NCBI RefSeq assembly: GCF_011947195.1
Contig: NZ_JAATVY010000002.1
Span: forward strand, 248,001 to 312,000
Reading direction: 5' to 3'
Source of the DNA: Planosporangium thailandense
GTDB taxonomy: Bacteria; Actinomycetota; Actinomycetes; Mycobacteriales; Micromonosporaceae
Length of the DNA stretch: 64,000 nucleotides
Part shown: in pieces, positions 1 through 8,282 of the stretch
How positions within the stretch are numbered: the stretch's first letter is position 1
Layout of the letters: each line of letters begins with the position of its first letter
The notes under the pieces: model-generated
The model's input: the letters and a program-made list of their open reading frames with translations, nothing else
Told to the model about the DNA's origin: nothing
Databases searched by the model: none
Translations under genes and position numbers: made by a program

Positions 1-187
1 GGTGCGGATCGGCACCGTCCGCGTCCTGCGCCGGCGCACCGCCCTGGCCCCACGGGTCCACGGCCGGCCGGGTGTTCGGCGCGTGCGGCTGCCCGCCCTG
101 GTTCGGGTCGTGCGGATGGCGGCCCTGCCGCGGATCCCGTGGCTGGCCGGCGGCGTACTGTCCGCCAGGCGGTCCGGGTATCGACAT
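1..187 (-). CDS. N-terminal fragment of a Gly/Pro/His-rich protein (runs off the left edge)
   Basis: Only the first 62 codons are present. The reading frame starts with ATG at 185-187 on the minus strand, preceded by a strong AGGAGG ribosome binding site about 6 nt upstream, so the start is well supported. The visible protein begins MSIPGPPGGQYAAGQP and continues with Gln-, Pro-, His- and Gly-rich sequence lacking hydrophobic stretches. Such disordered N-termini often precede a membrane or kinase-type domain in actinobacteria, but that part is outside the window. The function is not recognised. Confidence 0.6.
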   Translation of the reverse strand, partial: MSIPGPPGGQYAAGQPRDPRQGRHPHDPNQGGQPHAPNTRPAVDPWGQGGAPAQDADGADPH

Positions 188-524
188 GTGGGCTCCTCCT
201 GGTCGTGCTGCCGCGCGGGGCCTGACACCTCGCAGGCGGCACCCTGGTTCCCGGTCACCGTAGCGTGTCTGTGGTGGGCGCTGGCCCAGATACGGTCGCA
301 GATCTCCCGACATTCCGGTACAACCGAGCAGACCACGCCCGACCGGCCGTCCGGGCGTGTCGTGGTCCGGGTGAGCAGGAACGGCGTCATCCACCGGAAT
401 ATCCACAGCATCCACAAGGCCTTTTCCCAGTTCAGGGCCGTGAAGGCGCGAGTTGTCCACAGCCTCTGGGAAACGCATCCACAGGTTGTGCACACCGGGC
501 CGCCGGATGCGTTAGGTTGCGCCG
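188..524. other. Intergenic region between divergent genes, with DnaA-box-like repeats
   Basis: This 337-base gap separates the minus-strand gene starting at 187 from the plus-strand prepilin peptidase at 525. I find no convincing ORF: the open frame covering it on the plus strand has no ribosome binding site and its codon use does not look coding. The right half is richer in A and T than the surroundings and holds the cluster of TCCACA-containing 9-mers described separately. Promoters for both flanking genes presumably lie here, but no clear -10/-35 pair stands out. Confidence 0.5.
399..494 (+). promoter_or_regulatory. Cluster of five DnaA-box-like 9-mers
   Basis: Five same-orientation 9-mers ending in CACA occur within 96 bases: ATATCCACA (399-407), GCATCCACA (408-416), TTGTCCACA (453-461), GCATCCACA (475-483) and TTGTGCACA (486-494). 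The third is an exact match to the actinobacterial DnaA box TTGTCCACA; the others differ from TTGTCCACA or TTATCCACA at one or two positions. No dnaA or dnaN gene is nearby, so this is not the standard oriC arrangement. A DnaA-titrating or DnaA-regulated site is an inference. Confidence 0.45.
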
Positions 525-1136
525 ATGCTCCGGGTGCTTCTCGCAGCCGTGGCGGGCGTCGCGCTCGGGCCATCGCTCTCAAAGATCATTTCGGCGTACT
601 CCCGACCGCCCGCGACCGCGCTGGTGGGCGCGACGGCCGCCGGGGCGTTCGCCCTGCTGGCCGTCAAGGTGACGGCGCCGCTGGCGCTGGCCGGGTTCTG
701 CTGGGTCGCGGGCGCGGGCGTGGCACTCGGGTACGTGGACGCCGCCCGGCACCGGCTACCCGACCGGCTCACCGCGCCGGCGCTCGCCGGGGCGCTGGCG
801 TTCCTGGGCTCGGACGCGCTCGTCGCCGGGCGGCCCGCCGCCCTGTGCCCGGCCGTCCTCTCCGGGCTCGCCGTCGGCGGCTTCTACGCCCTGCTGGTCC
901 TGCTCAACCCGACCGGGATGGGCGCCGGGGACGCCAAGCTCGCCGTGAGCGTGGGCACCGTGCTCGGCTGGCTCGGCTACCCCGTGGCGTTCCTCGGCGT
1001 GCTGGCCGGGTTCGCGCTCGCGGCCGCGTACGCGGCATTCCTGGTGGGCCGGGGCCGGATCTCGCGGCGCGGCCGGCTGGCCCACGGCCCGTTCATGCTG
1101 CTCGGAGCGCTGCTGGCGATCGTCGGCGCCGGTTGA
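525..1136 (+). CDS. Prepilin peptidase (type IV leader peptidase, A24 family), short form
   Basis: A 203-residue integral membrane protein with about six hydrophobic segments. It carries both aspartate signatures of A24 aspartic peptidases: YVDAARHRLPDRLT (first Asp near residue 72) and GMGAGDAKL (second Asp near residue 139). The family cleaves the leader of type IV pilins, Tad/Flp pilins and pseudopilins at the cytoplasmic membrane. It lacks the N-terminal methyltransferase domain of the longer PilD enzymes, as is usual for actinobacterial Tad-associated forms. No pilin or tad genes lie next to it; its neighbour is the convergent PHP-UvrD gene, 7 nt away. The family call is firm; the substrate is unknown. 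Confidence 0.85.
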   Translation: MLRVLLAAVAGVALGPSLSKIISAYSRPPATALVGATAAGAFALLAVKVTAPLALAGFCWVAGAGVALGYVDAARHRLPDRLTAPALAGALAFLGSDALVAGRPAALCPAVLSGLAVGGFYALLVLLNPTGMGAGDAKLAVSVGTVLGWLGYPVAFLGVLAGFALAAAYAAFLVGRGRISRRGRLAHGPFMLLGALLAIVGAG

Positions 1137-1143
1137 CTGCCAA

Positions 1144-4100
1144 CTACAGCAGACGAAGCTGGCGGTCGCGCGGCTTGCGGGGCTCGTCGCCGCCGCGCCG
1201 CTCCAACAGCCCCGGGTCGATCGACGACAGGAACGGCGACGGCGCCATGTCACGCTCCGAGCCGTACCGGAACCGCCGGCGGGTATGGCTCACGTAAAGC
1301 CGGGACTGCGCCCTGGTCAGACCCACGAAGAACAGCCGCCGCTCCTCGGCGACCTCCTCGTCGGACGGCTCCGTGCCCGGACGCCGCAGCGGCAGCAGCC
1401 CGTCCTCGCAGCCGACCAGGAACACCACCGGGAACTCCAGGCCCTTCGCGGCGTGCAGCGTGAGCAGCACGACCCGATCGGCCCGCGGGTCGAACGCGTC
1501 GACCTCCGCGCCGGTCGCGAGCTCGCGCAGGAACCGCTCGAGATCGTCACCGCAGCGGGCCGCCAACGGCGTGAGCAGGTCGATCGCCGTATGCACGTCC
1601 TCGGCCCGCAGCCCGCCGTCCAGGTCGTCGAGCGCCGGCTGGGCGCAGCGCTCCGCCAGCACCTGGCCCACCAGCCGGATACGCGCCGCGAGCGACCCGG
1701 ACAGGCCGGTGGCGAAGCGCAGTTCCCGGGCGAGCGCGGCGACCCCCGGCCGGTCGAGCAGCCGGTCGTGCGAGCGTTTCTGCACCGGGATGCCGGCCCG
1801 CGACAGCGCGTCGACGACCGCCGCGGCCTGCGCGTCCGTGCGGTACAGCACGGCGATGTCGGTGAACGACACCGTCCCGTCCGGCGTGGCGCGGGAGTCG
1901 ACCCGGCCGGAGTCCAGCGACCGGTGTGAGACGCCGCCCACCAGCTCGTCGACGGTACGGACGACGAAGTCGGCCTCGTCGGCCACGGAAGCCGCCGCGT
2001 ACACGACCACCTGCGGTGCCTCCGGGTCGACGCGCGCCGGGTCGAGGCGGCGGCCCGGCACCAGGGTCGTCGGAGCGATCGCCTGGGTCGCGGCCGCGAG
2101 GATCGGGGCGGTGGAGCGGTAGTTGCGGGTGAGGCGCACCATCCGGGCGTCGGTGAAGTCGGCCGCGAACCGCAGGAAGAACGACACCTCGGCGCCGCGG
2201 AACGAGTAGATCGCCTGGTCGGGGTCGCCGATGGCGCACAGGTTGCCGTCCGGCGGGCAAAGCAGGCGCAGGAGGGCGTACTGCGTCGGGTCGACGTCCT
2301 GGTACTCGTCGACGAAGATCCACCGCCAGCGGGCCCGGTACTCGTCCACGAGCGCCGGCGCGCCCGACAGCAGGGCGACCGGCAGTGACACCAGTTCGTC
2401 GAGGTCAACCAGGTCGTGCGCGCGCAACGCCTTCACGTACTCGTCGGTGCCCACCGCCTCGTCCAGGGCCCGGCGCGCGTCCCGCTCCGACGGCGCCTCC
2501 CCCAGCCCCGCCACCTCGGCGGCGATCGCCAGCCGCTCGGCGTCCTCGACGATGCGGAAGTGCGGGGACAGCCCCACGGCCGCCGCGTTCTCGCGCAGGA
2601 TCGCGAGGCCAAGCGAGTGAAAGGTGCTGACCGTGACGTCCTCGGCGACCGGCCCGAGCAGCATGTCCAGGCGCTCACGCAGCTCCTCGGCCGCCCGGCG
2701 GGTGAACGTGATCGCCAGGCACTGCTCCGGGAAGACGCCCAGCTCGGCGCACAGGTACGCGATGCGGTGGGTGAGGGTACGGGTCTTGCCGGTGCCGGGG
2801 CCGGCGACGATCAGCATCGGGCCGCCCGGTGCGGACGCGGCCACCCGCTGCATCGCGTCGAGGCGGTCGAGCAGCCCGGTGCCGACCTCCTCCATCCCGG
2901 CGAGCATGGGTTCGAACGGCTCGTGGGGTGACGCCTGCGCGGCCAGTGGCGGCGGCGGGGGTGGTGGGGCCGTCTTGCGCGCCTTGGTGCCCTCGTTCTT
3001 CGCCTTCGGCTGGGTGCGGGCGACCGGGGCCGGCGCCGGCTTCGGCTTGGGCCGCTGCTTCGGGACGGGTACGTCGAAGAGCGTGTCCGCCGCCGGATCG
3101 GCCCGTAACTCCGCCGGCTCGAAGAGCCGGATCACCCCGTACTCGCCGTCGTAGCCGGCGGTGCGGTGTACCCGGCCGGCGCGCAGCCGGCCGATCGCCT
3201 CGCCGAGCGGTTCGCCGCCGACCCGGGTGATCTCGTCGAGCGGGACGTGGCGCAGGATCGAAAGCTCCGGGCCGAGCGCCGCGACGAGCGTGTTGAGCTG
3301 CCCGTCGACCGTCTTCGACTTCGGACCCACCCCGCCCAACTCCCCCAGGATCTCGGCGAGCTGGATCAGGTGCTCGACGGCCGGCGCGCCGTCCGGCTGG
3401 AACCCGGTCGGCCGGTCGGCCAGCTCCTCGACCCGGTGCAGGACCCCGACGGTGAGCGGCTTGCCGCACACCGGGCACCGGCCGCCGGCCTGCCGGGTCT
3501 GCGCCGGCTCCCAGTTCACCCCGCACGCCCGGTGGCCGTCGGCGTGGTACTTGCCCTCTTCCGGGAAGAACTCCACGGTGCCTTCGAGGCCGTCGCCGGT
3601 ACGCAGCGCCTCTCGTACGGAGAAGTAGTCGAGCTCGGTCGCGAGCACCGTCGCCTCGCGCGCCAGCGCGGGCGCGGAGTGGGCGTCGGAGTTGGAGACG
3701 AGCCGGTACCGGTCGAGGCTGGAGACCCGCCAGTTCATCTCGGGGTCCGACGACAGACCGGTCTCCACCGCGAAGATGTTGTCGGCGAGGTCGGCGTAGC
3801 AGTCGGCGATCGCGTCGAACCCGGACTTGGAGCCGAGCGCTGAGAACCAGGGGGTCCAGATGTGCGCCGGCACCAGGTACCCGTCCGGGCTGGCCTCCAG
3901 CGTGATCTCCAGCAGGTCACGCGAGTCGAGCCCGAGGATCGGCCGGCCGTCCGAGCCGAGGTTGCCGATGCGCCCCAGGGCGGTGTTGAACCGGCTCACC
4001 GCGTCGAGGTCGGGCAGGTAGATCAGGTGGTGCACCTTGCGGGTACGGTCACCGCGCTTGTAGATGGTCGAGATCTCGACCGAGAGCATGAACCGGACCG

Positions 4101-4365
4101 GTACGTCGGCGGCGGCCAGCCGGGGCGGCAGCTTGCGCAGGACGTCCGCCTCGCGGTCGGGGTGCAGCCGGTAGAGGCCGGGCTCGGCCGGCACCAGCGC
4201 CTCGCGGAGATGGTCGTACCAGGCCGGGTGGGTGAAGTCGCCGGTGCCCAGCAGAGTGATGCCCTTGCGCCGCGCCCACCAGCTCAGGGTGTCCAGGTTG
4301 AGATCCCGGCTGCAGGCGCGCGAGTACTTGGAGTGGATGTGCAGGTCCGCCACGTACGAGGGCAC
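1144..4365 (-). CDS. PHP-domain / UvrD-type helicase fusion protein
   Basis: A 1073-residue fusion. Residues 1 to about 400 form a PHP-type metal-dependent phosphoesterase domain beginning with the metal-binding motif DLHIHSKYS (residues 7-15). It contains a Cys knuckle (CPVC near 298) and a helix-hairpin-like stretch. A Lys/Pro-rich linker with a polyproline run (about 430-490) leads to a complete superfamily 1A helicase: Walker A GPGTGKT near 520, FVDEYQDVDPTQ near 686, GDPDQAIYSFRG near 712, LTRNYRST, HAAKGLEFPVV near 973 and a final GLTRAQSRLYV motif. UvrD/Rep enzymes are 3'-5' ATP-dependent translocases; PHP domains hydrolyse phosphodiesters or phosphate esters. A combined unwinding and nuclease or proofreading role is inferred. 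It ends the minus-strand run, 63 nt after moaD. Confidence 0.85.
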   Translation of the reverse strand: MPSYVADLHIHSKYSRACSRDLNLDTLSWWARRKGITLLGTGDFTHPAWYDHLREALVPAEPGLYRLHPDREADVLRKLPPRLAAADVPVRFMLSVEISTIYKRGDRTRKVHHLIYLPDLDAVSRFNTALGRIGNLGSDGRPILGLDSRDLLEITLEASPDGYLVPAHIWTPWFSALGSKSGFDAIADCYADLADNIFAVETGLSSDPEMNWRVSSLDRYRLVSNSDAHSAPALAREATVLATELDYFSVREALRTGDGLEGTVEFFPEEGKYHADGHRACGVNWEPAQTRQAGGRCPVCGKPLTVGVLHRVEELADRPTGFQPDGAPAVEHLIQLAEILGELGGVGPKSKTVDGQLNTLVAALGPELSILRHVPLDEITRVGGEPLGEAIGRLRAGRVHRTAGYDGEYGVIRLFEPAELRADPAADTLFDVPVPKQRPKPKPAPAPVARTQPKAKNEGTKARKTAPPPPPPPLAAQASPHEPFEPMLAGMEEVGTGLLDRLDAMQRVAASAPGGPMLIVAGPGTGKTRTLTHRIAYLCAELGVFPEQCLAITFTRRAAEELRERLDMLLGPVAEDVTVSTFHSLGLAILRENAAAVGLSPHFRIVEDAERLAIAAEVAGLGEAPSERDARRALDEAVGTDEYVKALRAHDLVDLDELVSLPVALLSGAPALVDEYRARWRWIFVDEYQDVDPTQYALLRLLCPPDGNLCAIGDPDQAIYSFRGAEVSFFLRFAADFTDARMVRLTRNYRSTAPILAAATQAIAPTTLVPGRRLDPARVDPEAPQVVVYAAASVADEADFVVRTVDELVGGVSHRSLDSGRVDSRATPDGTVSFTDIAVLYRTDAQAAAVVDALSRAGIPVQKRSHDRLLDRPGVAALARELRFATGLSGSLAARIRLVGQVLAERCAQPALDDLDGGLRAEDVHTAIDLLTPLAARCGDDLERFLRELATGAEVDAFDPRADRVVLLTLHAAKGLEFPVVFLVGCEDGLLPLRRPGTEPSDEEVAEERRLFFVGLTRAQSRLYVSHTRRRFRYGSERDMAPSPFLSSIDPGLLERRGGDEPRKPRDRQLRLL

Positions 4366-4428
4366 GAGCCATCCTAGTCACACTGCGTGTGGCGATCGGG
4401 TACCGGCACGCCCGGCCGGCGCGCGGGT

Positions 4429-4668
4429 TCAGCCGCCCGCGAACGGGGGCAGGACGTCCACGCTGGCGTCCGCCGGAAGCGGGGCCCGGCGGTCGTGTGC
4501 GACCACCTCGTCGACCAGGAACGACGCCACATCGAGAACCTTCGCGAGCGCGGGGCCGTGCGCGTCGGACAGTATCCGGGTCAGCTCCTCGAGCGTCTCG
4601 GCGCTGACCTTCTCCTCGGTCGTGCCGGCGGCCGCCCGCGCGCCGGCGAAGTATCGCACGGTGATCAT
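4429..4668 (-). CDS. moaD: MoaD/ThiS-family sulfur carrier protein
   Basis: A 79-residue ubiquitin-fold protein beginning MITVRYFAGARAAAG and ending in the diagnostic Gly-Gly (PPFAGG), whose C-terminal glycine is adenylated and thiocarboxylated so it can donate sulfur in molybdopterin synthesis. Length and fold pattern fit MoaD. The ATG lies 8 nt after the moaA stop codon, so the two are almost certainly cotranscribed, supporting a molybdenum-cofactor role over a ThiS-like one. No moaE or moeB is seen in the window. Confidence 0.88.
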   Translation of the reverse strand: MITVRYFAGARAAAGTTEEKVSAETLEELTRILSDAHGPALAKVLDVASFLVDEVVAHDRRAPLPADASVDVLPPFAGG

Positions 4669-4676
4669 TGCCCGGA

Positions 4677-5696
4677 TCAGCCTCCGATCGCCGACATCGG
4701 CCGGGCCGGCTGCAGGAACGCCGGATCGTTGATGCCGTGGCCGGGGAGCTTGCCCCACATCGCCTCGCGCCACAGCCGCGCCAGGTCCTCGTCGGAGCCG
4801 CCGGCCCGCATCACGGCCCGCAGGCTGGTCTCCTCCTGACTGAACAGGCAGTTGCGGACCGCGCCGTCGGCGGTCAGCCGGGTGCGGTCGCAGGCGCGGC
4901 AGAACGGCTGGGTCACGCTGGCGATGACGCCGACCCGGGCGGGCCGGCCGTCCGGCAGCACGTGGCCGGCCACCAGCCACGTCTCGGCGGGGGCGCCGCC
5001 GCGCTCGGCGGGGTCGGGCAGGAGGTCGTACGCGCGGCCGAGGCGCTCGAGGATCTCGGCGGCCGTGACCATGTTGTCGCGCCGCCAGGTGTGGCCGGCG
5101 TCCAGCGGCATCTGCTCGATGAACCGCAGTTCGTAGCCGCGGTCCAGGGCGAACGCGAGCAGCGGCACCGCCTCGTCGTCGTTGACGCCCCGCATCAGCA
5201 CGGTATTGATCTTGATTGGGGTCAGGCCTGCGGCCTCGGCGGCGGCGATCCCGGCAAGGGTGTCGTCGAGGCGGCGGCGGTGGGCCAGCCGGACGAACCG
5301 GGCGGGGTCGAGCGTGTCGAGTGAGATGTTGACCCGGTCCAGCCCGGCGTCCGCCAGCGGCCGGGCCAGCCGGTCCAGGCCGATCGCGTTGGTCGTCAGC
5401 GACAGGCGGGGCCGTGGCTCCAGCGCCGCCGCGGCGGCGACGATCCCGACGAGCCCGCGGCGCAGCAGCGGTTCGCCGCCGGTGAACCGGATCTCACGGA
5501 CCCCCAACTGCTCCACCGCGATCCGCACCAGACGGCCGACCTCGTCGTCGGTCAGCAGGTCGGGCCCGGGCAGCCACGGCAGCCCCTCCGCCGGCATGCA
5601 GTACGTGCAGCGCAGGTTGCACCGGTCGGTCAGCGACACACGCAGGTCGGTCGCGACCCGACCGTACCGATCGATCAGCGCCGCACGGGATCTCAT
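4677..5696 (-). CDS. moaA: GTP 3',8-cyclase (molybdenum cofactor biosynthesis protein A)
   Basis: A 339-residue radical SAM enzyme that converts GTP to 3',8-cyclo-GTP in the first step of molybdenum cofactor synthesis. The N-terminal cluster motif is CNLRCTYCMPAEG and the MoaA-specific C-terminal 4Fe-4S cluster is ligated by CRACDRTRLTADGAVRNC. The protein ends in the conserved Gly-Gly tail required for catalysis. The ATG at 5694-5696 gives MRSRAALIDRYGRVATDLRVS, matching the usual family start; the same frame stays open upstream but overlaps the next gene. It lies 34 nt downstream of the fructosamine-kinase-like gene and directly precedes moaD. Confidence 0.93.
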   Translation of the reverse strand: MRSRAALIDRYGRVATDLRVSLTDRCNLRCTYCMPAEGLPWLPGPDLLTDDEVGRLVRIAVEQLGVREIRFTGGEPLLRRGLVGIVAAAAALEPRPRLSLTTNAIGLDRLARPLADAGLDRVNISLDTLDPARFVRLAHRRRLDDTLAGIAAAEAAGLTPIKINTVLMRGVNDDEAVPLLAFALDRGYELRFIEQMPLDAGHTWRRDNMVTAAEILERLGRAYDLLPDPAERGGAPAETWLVAGHVLPDGRPARVGVIASVTQPFCRACDRTRLTADGAVRNCLFSQEETSLRAVMRAGGSDEDLARLWREAMWGKLPGHGINDPAFLQPARPMSAIGG

Positions 5697-5730
5697 GCTC
5701 GAACGGTACCCGTTGCGTGCGACAACAGTG

Positions 5731-6606
5731 CTAGCCGATCGCATCAGCGGCGGCCAGCACGGAACCGCGGTAGGCCGCGCCGAACAGGGCCGTGTGAACG
5801 AGCAACAGGTACAACTGGTGCAACGGCACCCGTTCCCGCCAGCCGGCGGCCAGCGGCCACGCCTCGTCGTAGGCGGCCAGGATCCGTTCCAGGTACGGCG
5901 CACCGCCGAACAGCGACAGCAGCGCCAGATCGGTCTCGCGGTGGCCGCCGTGCGCGGCCGGATCCACCAGCCACACCCGCGACCGCGACCACAGCAGGTT
6001 GCCCGGCCACAGGTCGCCGTGGATCCGGGCCGGCGGCTCCGCGGCCGCAGCGCCGGCGTACCCGTCGATGTTCTCGATGATCCGGTCGATCTTGGCCGCG
6101 TCGGCGCAGCCCAGCGCTCCGTTGTCGACCGACCTGCGCAGGTACGGCGCCAGCCGGTTGGCCGCGAACCAGGCCGGCCACGGCCCCGGCGACGGTTCGT
6201 TGGCCAGCGGCAGCGAACCGATGTAGCCCGGCCAGTCGGCGCCGAACGCGGGCGCTCCGGCGCGGTGCAGCGCGGCCAGGTCGCGCCCCAGCCGCTCGGC
6301 GGCCTCCGGTCCGGGCTCGGCCGGCTCGACCCACTCCAGCGCCAGCATCCCCGGAAGCTCGGCCAGGACCTCGGGCACGGGTACCGCGCCGGCCGCGCGC
6401 AGCCAGCGCAGGCCGCTCGCCTCGGCGATGAAGAAGCCGGGGGGCGCGGAGTCGAGCGACTTGACGAACACCGACTCACCCGAGTCGAACGTGAGCCGGC
6501 TCGCCGCGCAGATCGAGCCGCCCGCGACCGGTGTCTCCCGGATGCGCTGGTGCGTCAGGAAGGTGGGCAGGTGATGCGGGTGCGCGCGCAGGTACGCCAG
6601 GTCCAC
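5731..6606 (-). CDS. Fructosamine kinase family protein
   Basis: A 291-residue aminoglycoside-phosphotransferase-fold kinase. The catalytic loop HGDLWPGNLLW and the metal-binding DPAAHGGHRETDLALL segment are the hallmarks of the fructosamine-3-kinase / ketosamine kinase family, which phosphorylates sugar-amine adducts for protein deglycation or repair. It begins MDLAYLRAHPHHLPTF. The gene sits 11 nt downstream of the second dynamin-like gene and 34 nt upstream of moaA, inside the same minus-strand directon. The substrate is not shown; the family assignment is strong. Confidence 0.85.
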   Translation of the reverse strand: MDLAYLRAHPHHLPTFLTHQRIRETPVAGGSICAASRLTFDSGESVFVKSLDSAPPGFFIAEASGLRWLRAAGAVPVPEVLAELPGMLALEWVEPAEPGPEAAERLGRDLAALHRAGAPAFGADWPGYIGSLPLANEPSPGPWPAWFAANRLAPYLRRSVDNGALGCADAAKIDRIIENIDGYAGAAAAEPPARIHGDLWPGNLLWSRSRVWLVDPAAHGGHRETDLALLSLFGGAPYLERILAAYDEAWPLAAGWRERVPLHQLYLLLVHTALFGAAYRGSVLAAADAIG

Positions 6607-6617
6607 ATTCGCAGACG

Positions 6618-8282
6618 TTACCGGCCCGAGGCCGTGTGTAGTGCGGACCGGGCGTCCGCGTACGCGTGGAGCACCTCGCGTACGGGCGCGACGACGAGGT
6701 CCCGGGCGACCTCCTTGACCGCCGTGCGCAGCCGGTTCTGCACGCGCGCCTGCGCCCGTCGGGCGCCGAACCGGATCAGCGGCCGGGCCACGATCGACAC
6801 CAGCAGGCCGGCCACCAGGCCACCGACCAGCAGCACGGTCGCCAGCGGCACCCGGCCGACGTGCGGGCCGGGCAGCTCAGGCAGCCCGAGAGCGAAGAAG
6901 ACGTACCGGACGGCCAGCCACAACAGGCCCACCAGCGCGGCGAGCGCGACCAGCCACTGCAGTCCACCGACGAGCCGCCACCACAGTGGCCGGCGGTCCA
7001 TACCGAGGTCGGCGCGGGCGATCGCGGTGTCCAGCGCGTCGGGCAGGTCGTCGGCGCGGGAGCGCGCTGCGGCGAGGATCACGGCCGGCCACGGATCGGG
7101 CAGTCCGGCGCCGGCCCGCTCGCCGAGGGCCCGCAGCGCCAGTCCGACCGCGGCGCGCTCGGCCGGGGCCGCGGGAGGCACCGAGGTCGCCGCGATCGGC
7201 TCCTTCTCGTCGGACTCCTTGGCGTCGCCCAGGCGCAGCCGGCGCAGCGGGTCCGGCCGTAGCCGGCGCAGCCACCGCGACACCGGCCAGCCCACCGCGC
7301 CCACGGCCCGGTGCGTGTACGCCCGCCGCGCGGCGTCGGCCACGACCGGTACCCCGCCCGCGGCGGCGAGCGCGCCGGTGAGCGTCTCGACCGTTTCGCG
7401 GTCGACGGTGTGCTCGGCAGCCTCGGGCTCGAACAGCGGCGCCAGGTCGGCCACCACGCCGTCCACGTCGCCGCCGATGCGCAGCAGCGCCGCCTGCCGC
7501 TTGGCGACCGTGCTCTCCAGCAGTTCGCGCAAGGGGAGGGCACCGGGCCGCTCCACCGCCGAGGTGGCGAACACCGGTACCCCGTCGAGGCCGTCGGCGA
7601 CCAGGAGCCGCTTCAGGTCGTCGACGCAGCGGGTGACGTCGGCCGGCTGGAGCCGGTCGGCCTGGTTGAGCACGACCACCGTGACGTCCCGGTGCTCGGA
7701 GAACTGCGCCAGGTACTGCGTGTGCACCACCCGGTCGGCGTACTTCTGCGGGTCGAGGACCCAGACCACGAGGTCGACCAGGGACAGCAGCCGGTCCACC
7801 TCGACCCGGTGCGACTGCTCGACCGAGTCGAAGTCGGGCAGGTCGAGCAGGATCAGACCGCGGAGCGTTCGTTCGTCGTCGCCGTCGAGGGCGCTCTCCC
7901 GGCGGAACCGGCGCGACGGCGGCACACCCAGCCAGTCGAGCAGTTCCCCGCTGTTGTCGGGGCCCCAGACGCACGCGTGCGCCACCCCGGTGGTCGGCCG
8001 CCGTACGCCCACCGGCGACAGCTGAAGCCGGGTCAGCGCGTTGAACAGGCTCGACTTGCCGCTGCCCGTCGCGCCCGCGAGCGCGACGACGCAGTGCTCG
8101 CCCGACAGGCGCAGCCGCTCGCCGGCGTGGTCGACGACCGTACGCGCGGCGGCCAGCCGCTGTTCGGGCAGGTGACCGTCGACGGCGCGCAGGAGCCGGC
8201 GCAGCGCGTTGACCCGCTCCGGGACGTCCGACGGCGGTGAAGCTTTCATGGGGTCGGAGCCTCGCAGCGTCTCCAGGATCAT
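6618..8282 (-). CDS. Dynamin-like GTPase, membrane-anchored (second gene of pair, DynB-like)
   Basis: A 554-residue protein with a P-loop GALAGATGSGKSSLFNAL-type G1 motif in the N-terminal quarter, a DLPDFDS G3 motif and an NQAD G4 motif. Two strongly hydrophobic segments in the C-terminal third (around LQWLVALAALVGLLWLAV and LATVLLVGGLVAGLLV) would anchor it in the membrane. The ATG overlaps the upstream gene's stop as ATGA, so the pair is translationally coupled. The arrangement matches the tandem bacterial dynamins DynA/DynB of Streptomyces, which stabilise sporulation septa; a role in membrane remodelling or septation here is inferred. An internal ATG at codon 12 is an alternative start. 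Confidence 0.75.
   Translation of the reverse strand: MILETLRGSDPMKASPPSDVPERVNALRRLLRAVDGHLPEQRLAAARTVVDHAGERLRLSGEHCVVALAGATGSGKSSLFNALTRLQLSPVGVRRPTTGVAHACVWGPDNSGELLDWLGVPPSRRFRRESALDGDDERTLRGLILLDLPDFDSVEQSHRVEVDRLLSLVDLVVWVLDPQKYADRVVHTQYLAQFSEHRDVTVVVLNQADRLQPADVTRCVDDLKRLLVADGLDGVPVFATSAVERPGALPLRELLESTVAKRQAALLRIGGDVDGVVADLAPLFEPEAAEHTVDRETVETLTGALAAAGGVPVVADAARRAYTHRAVGAVGWPVSRWLRRLRPDPLRRLRLGDAKESDEKEPIAATSVPPAAPAERAAVGLALRALGERAGAGLPDPWPAVILAAARSRADDLPDALDTAIARADLGMDRRPLWWRLVGGLQWLVALAALVGLLWLAVRYVFFALGLPELPGPHVGRVPLATVLLVGGLVAGLLVSIVARPLIRFGARRAQARVQNRLRTAVKEVARDLVVAPVREVLHAYADARSALHTASGR

Noticed and set aside
2-1297. Long open frame on the plus strand across the first 1.3 kb
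   Set aside because: No ribosome binding site, Arg-rich low-complexity translation typical of GC-rich frame shadows, and it overlaps the well-supported prepilin peptidase and the minus-strand gene start.
5182-8025. 947-codon open frame opposite moaA, fructosamine kinase and the dynamin gene
   Set aside because: Ser/Arg-rich translation without domains; the minus-strand genes in this stretch have clear motifs and starts.
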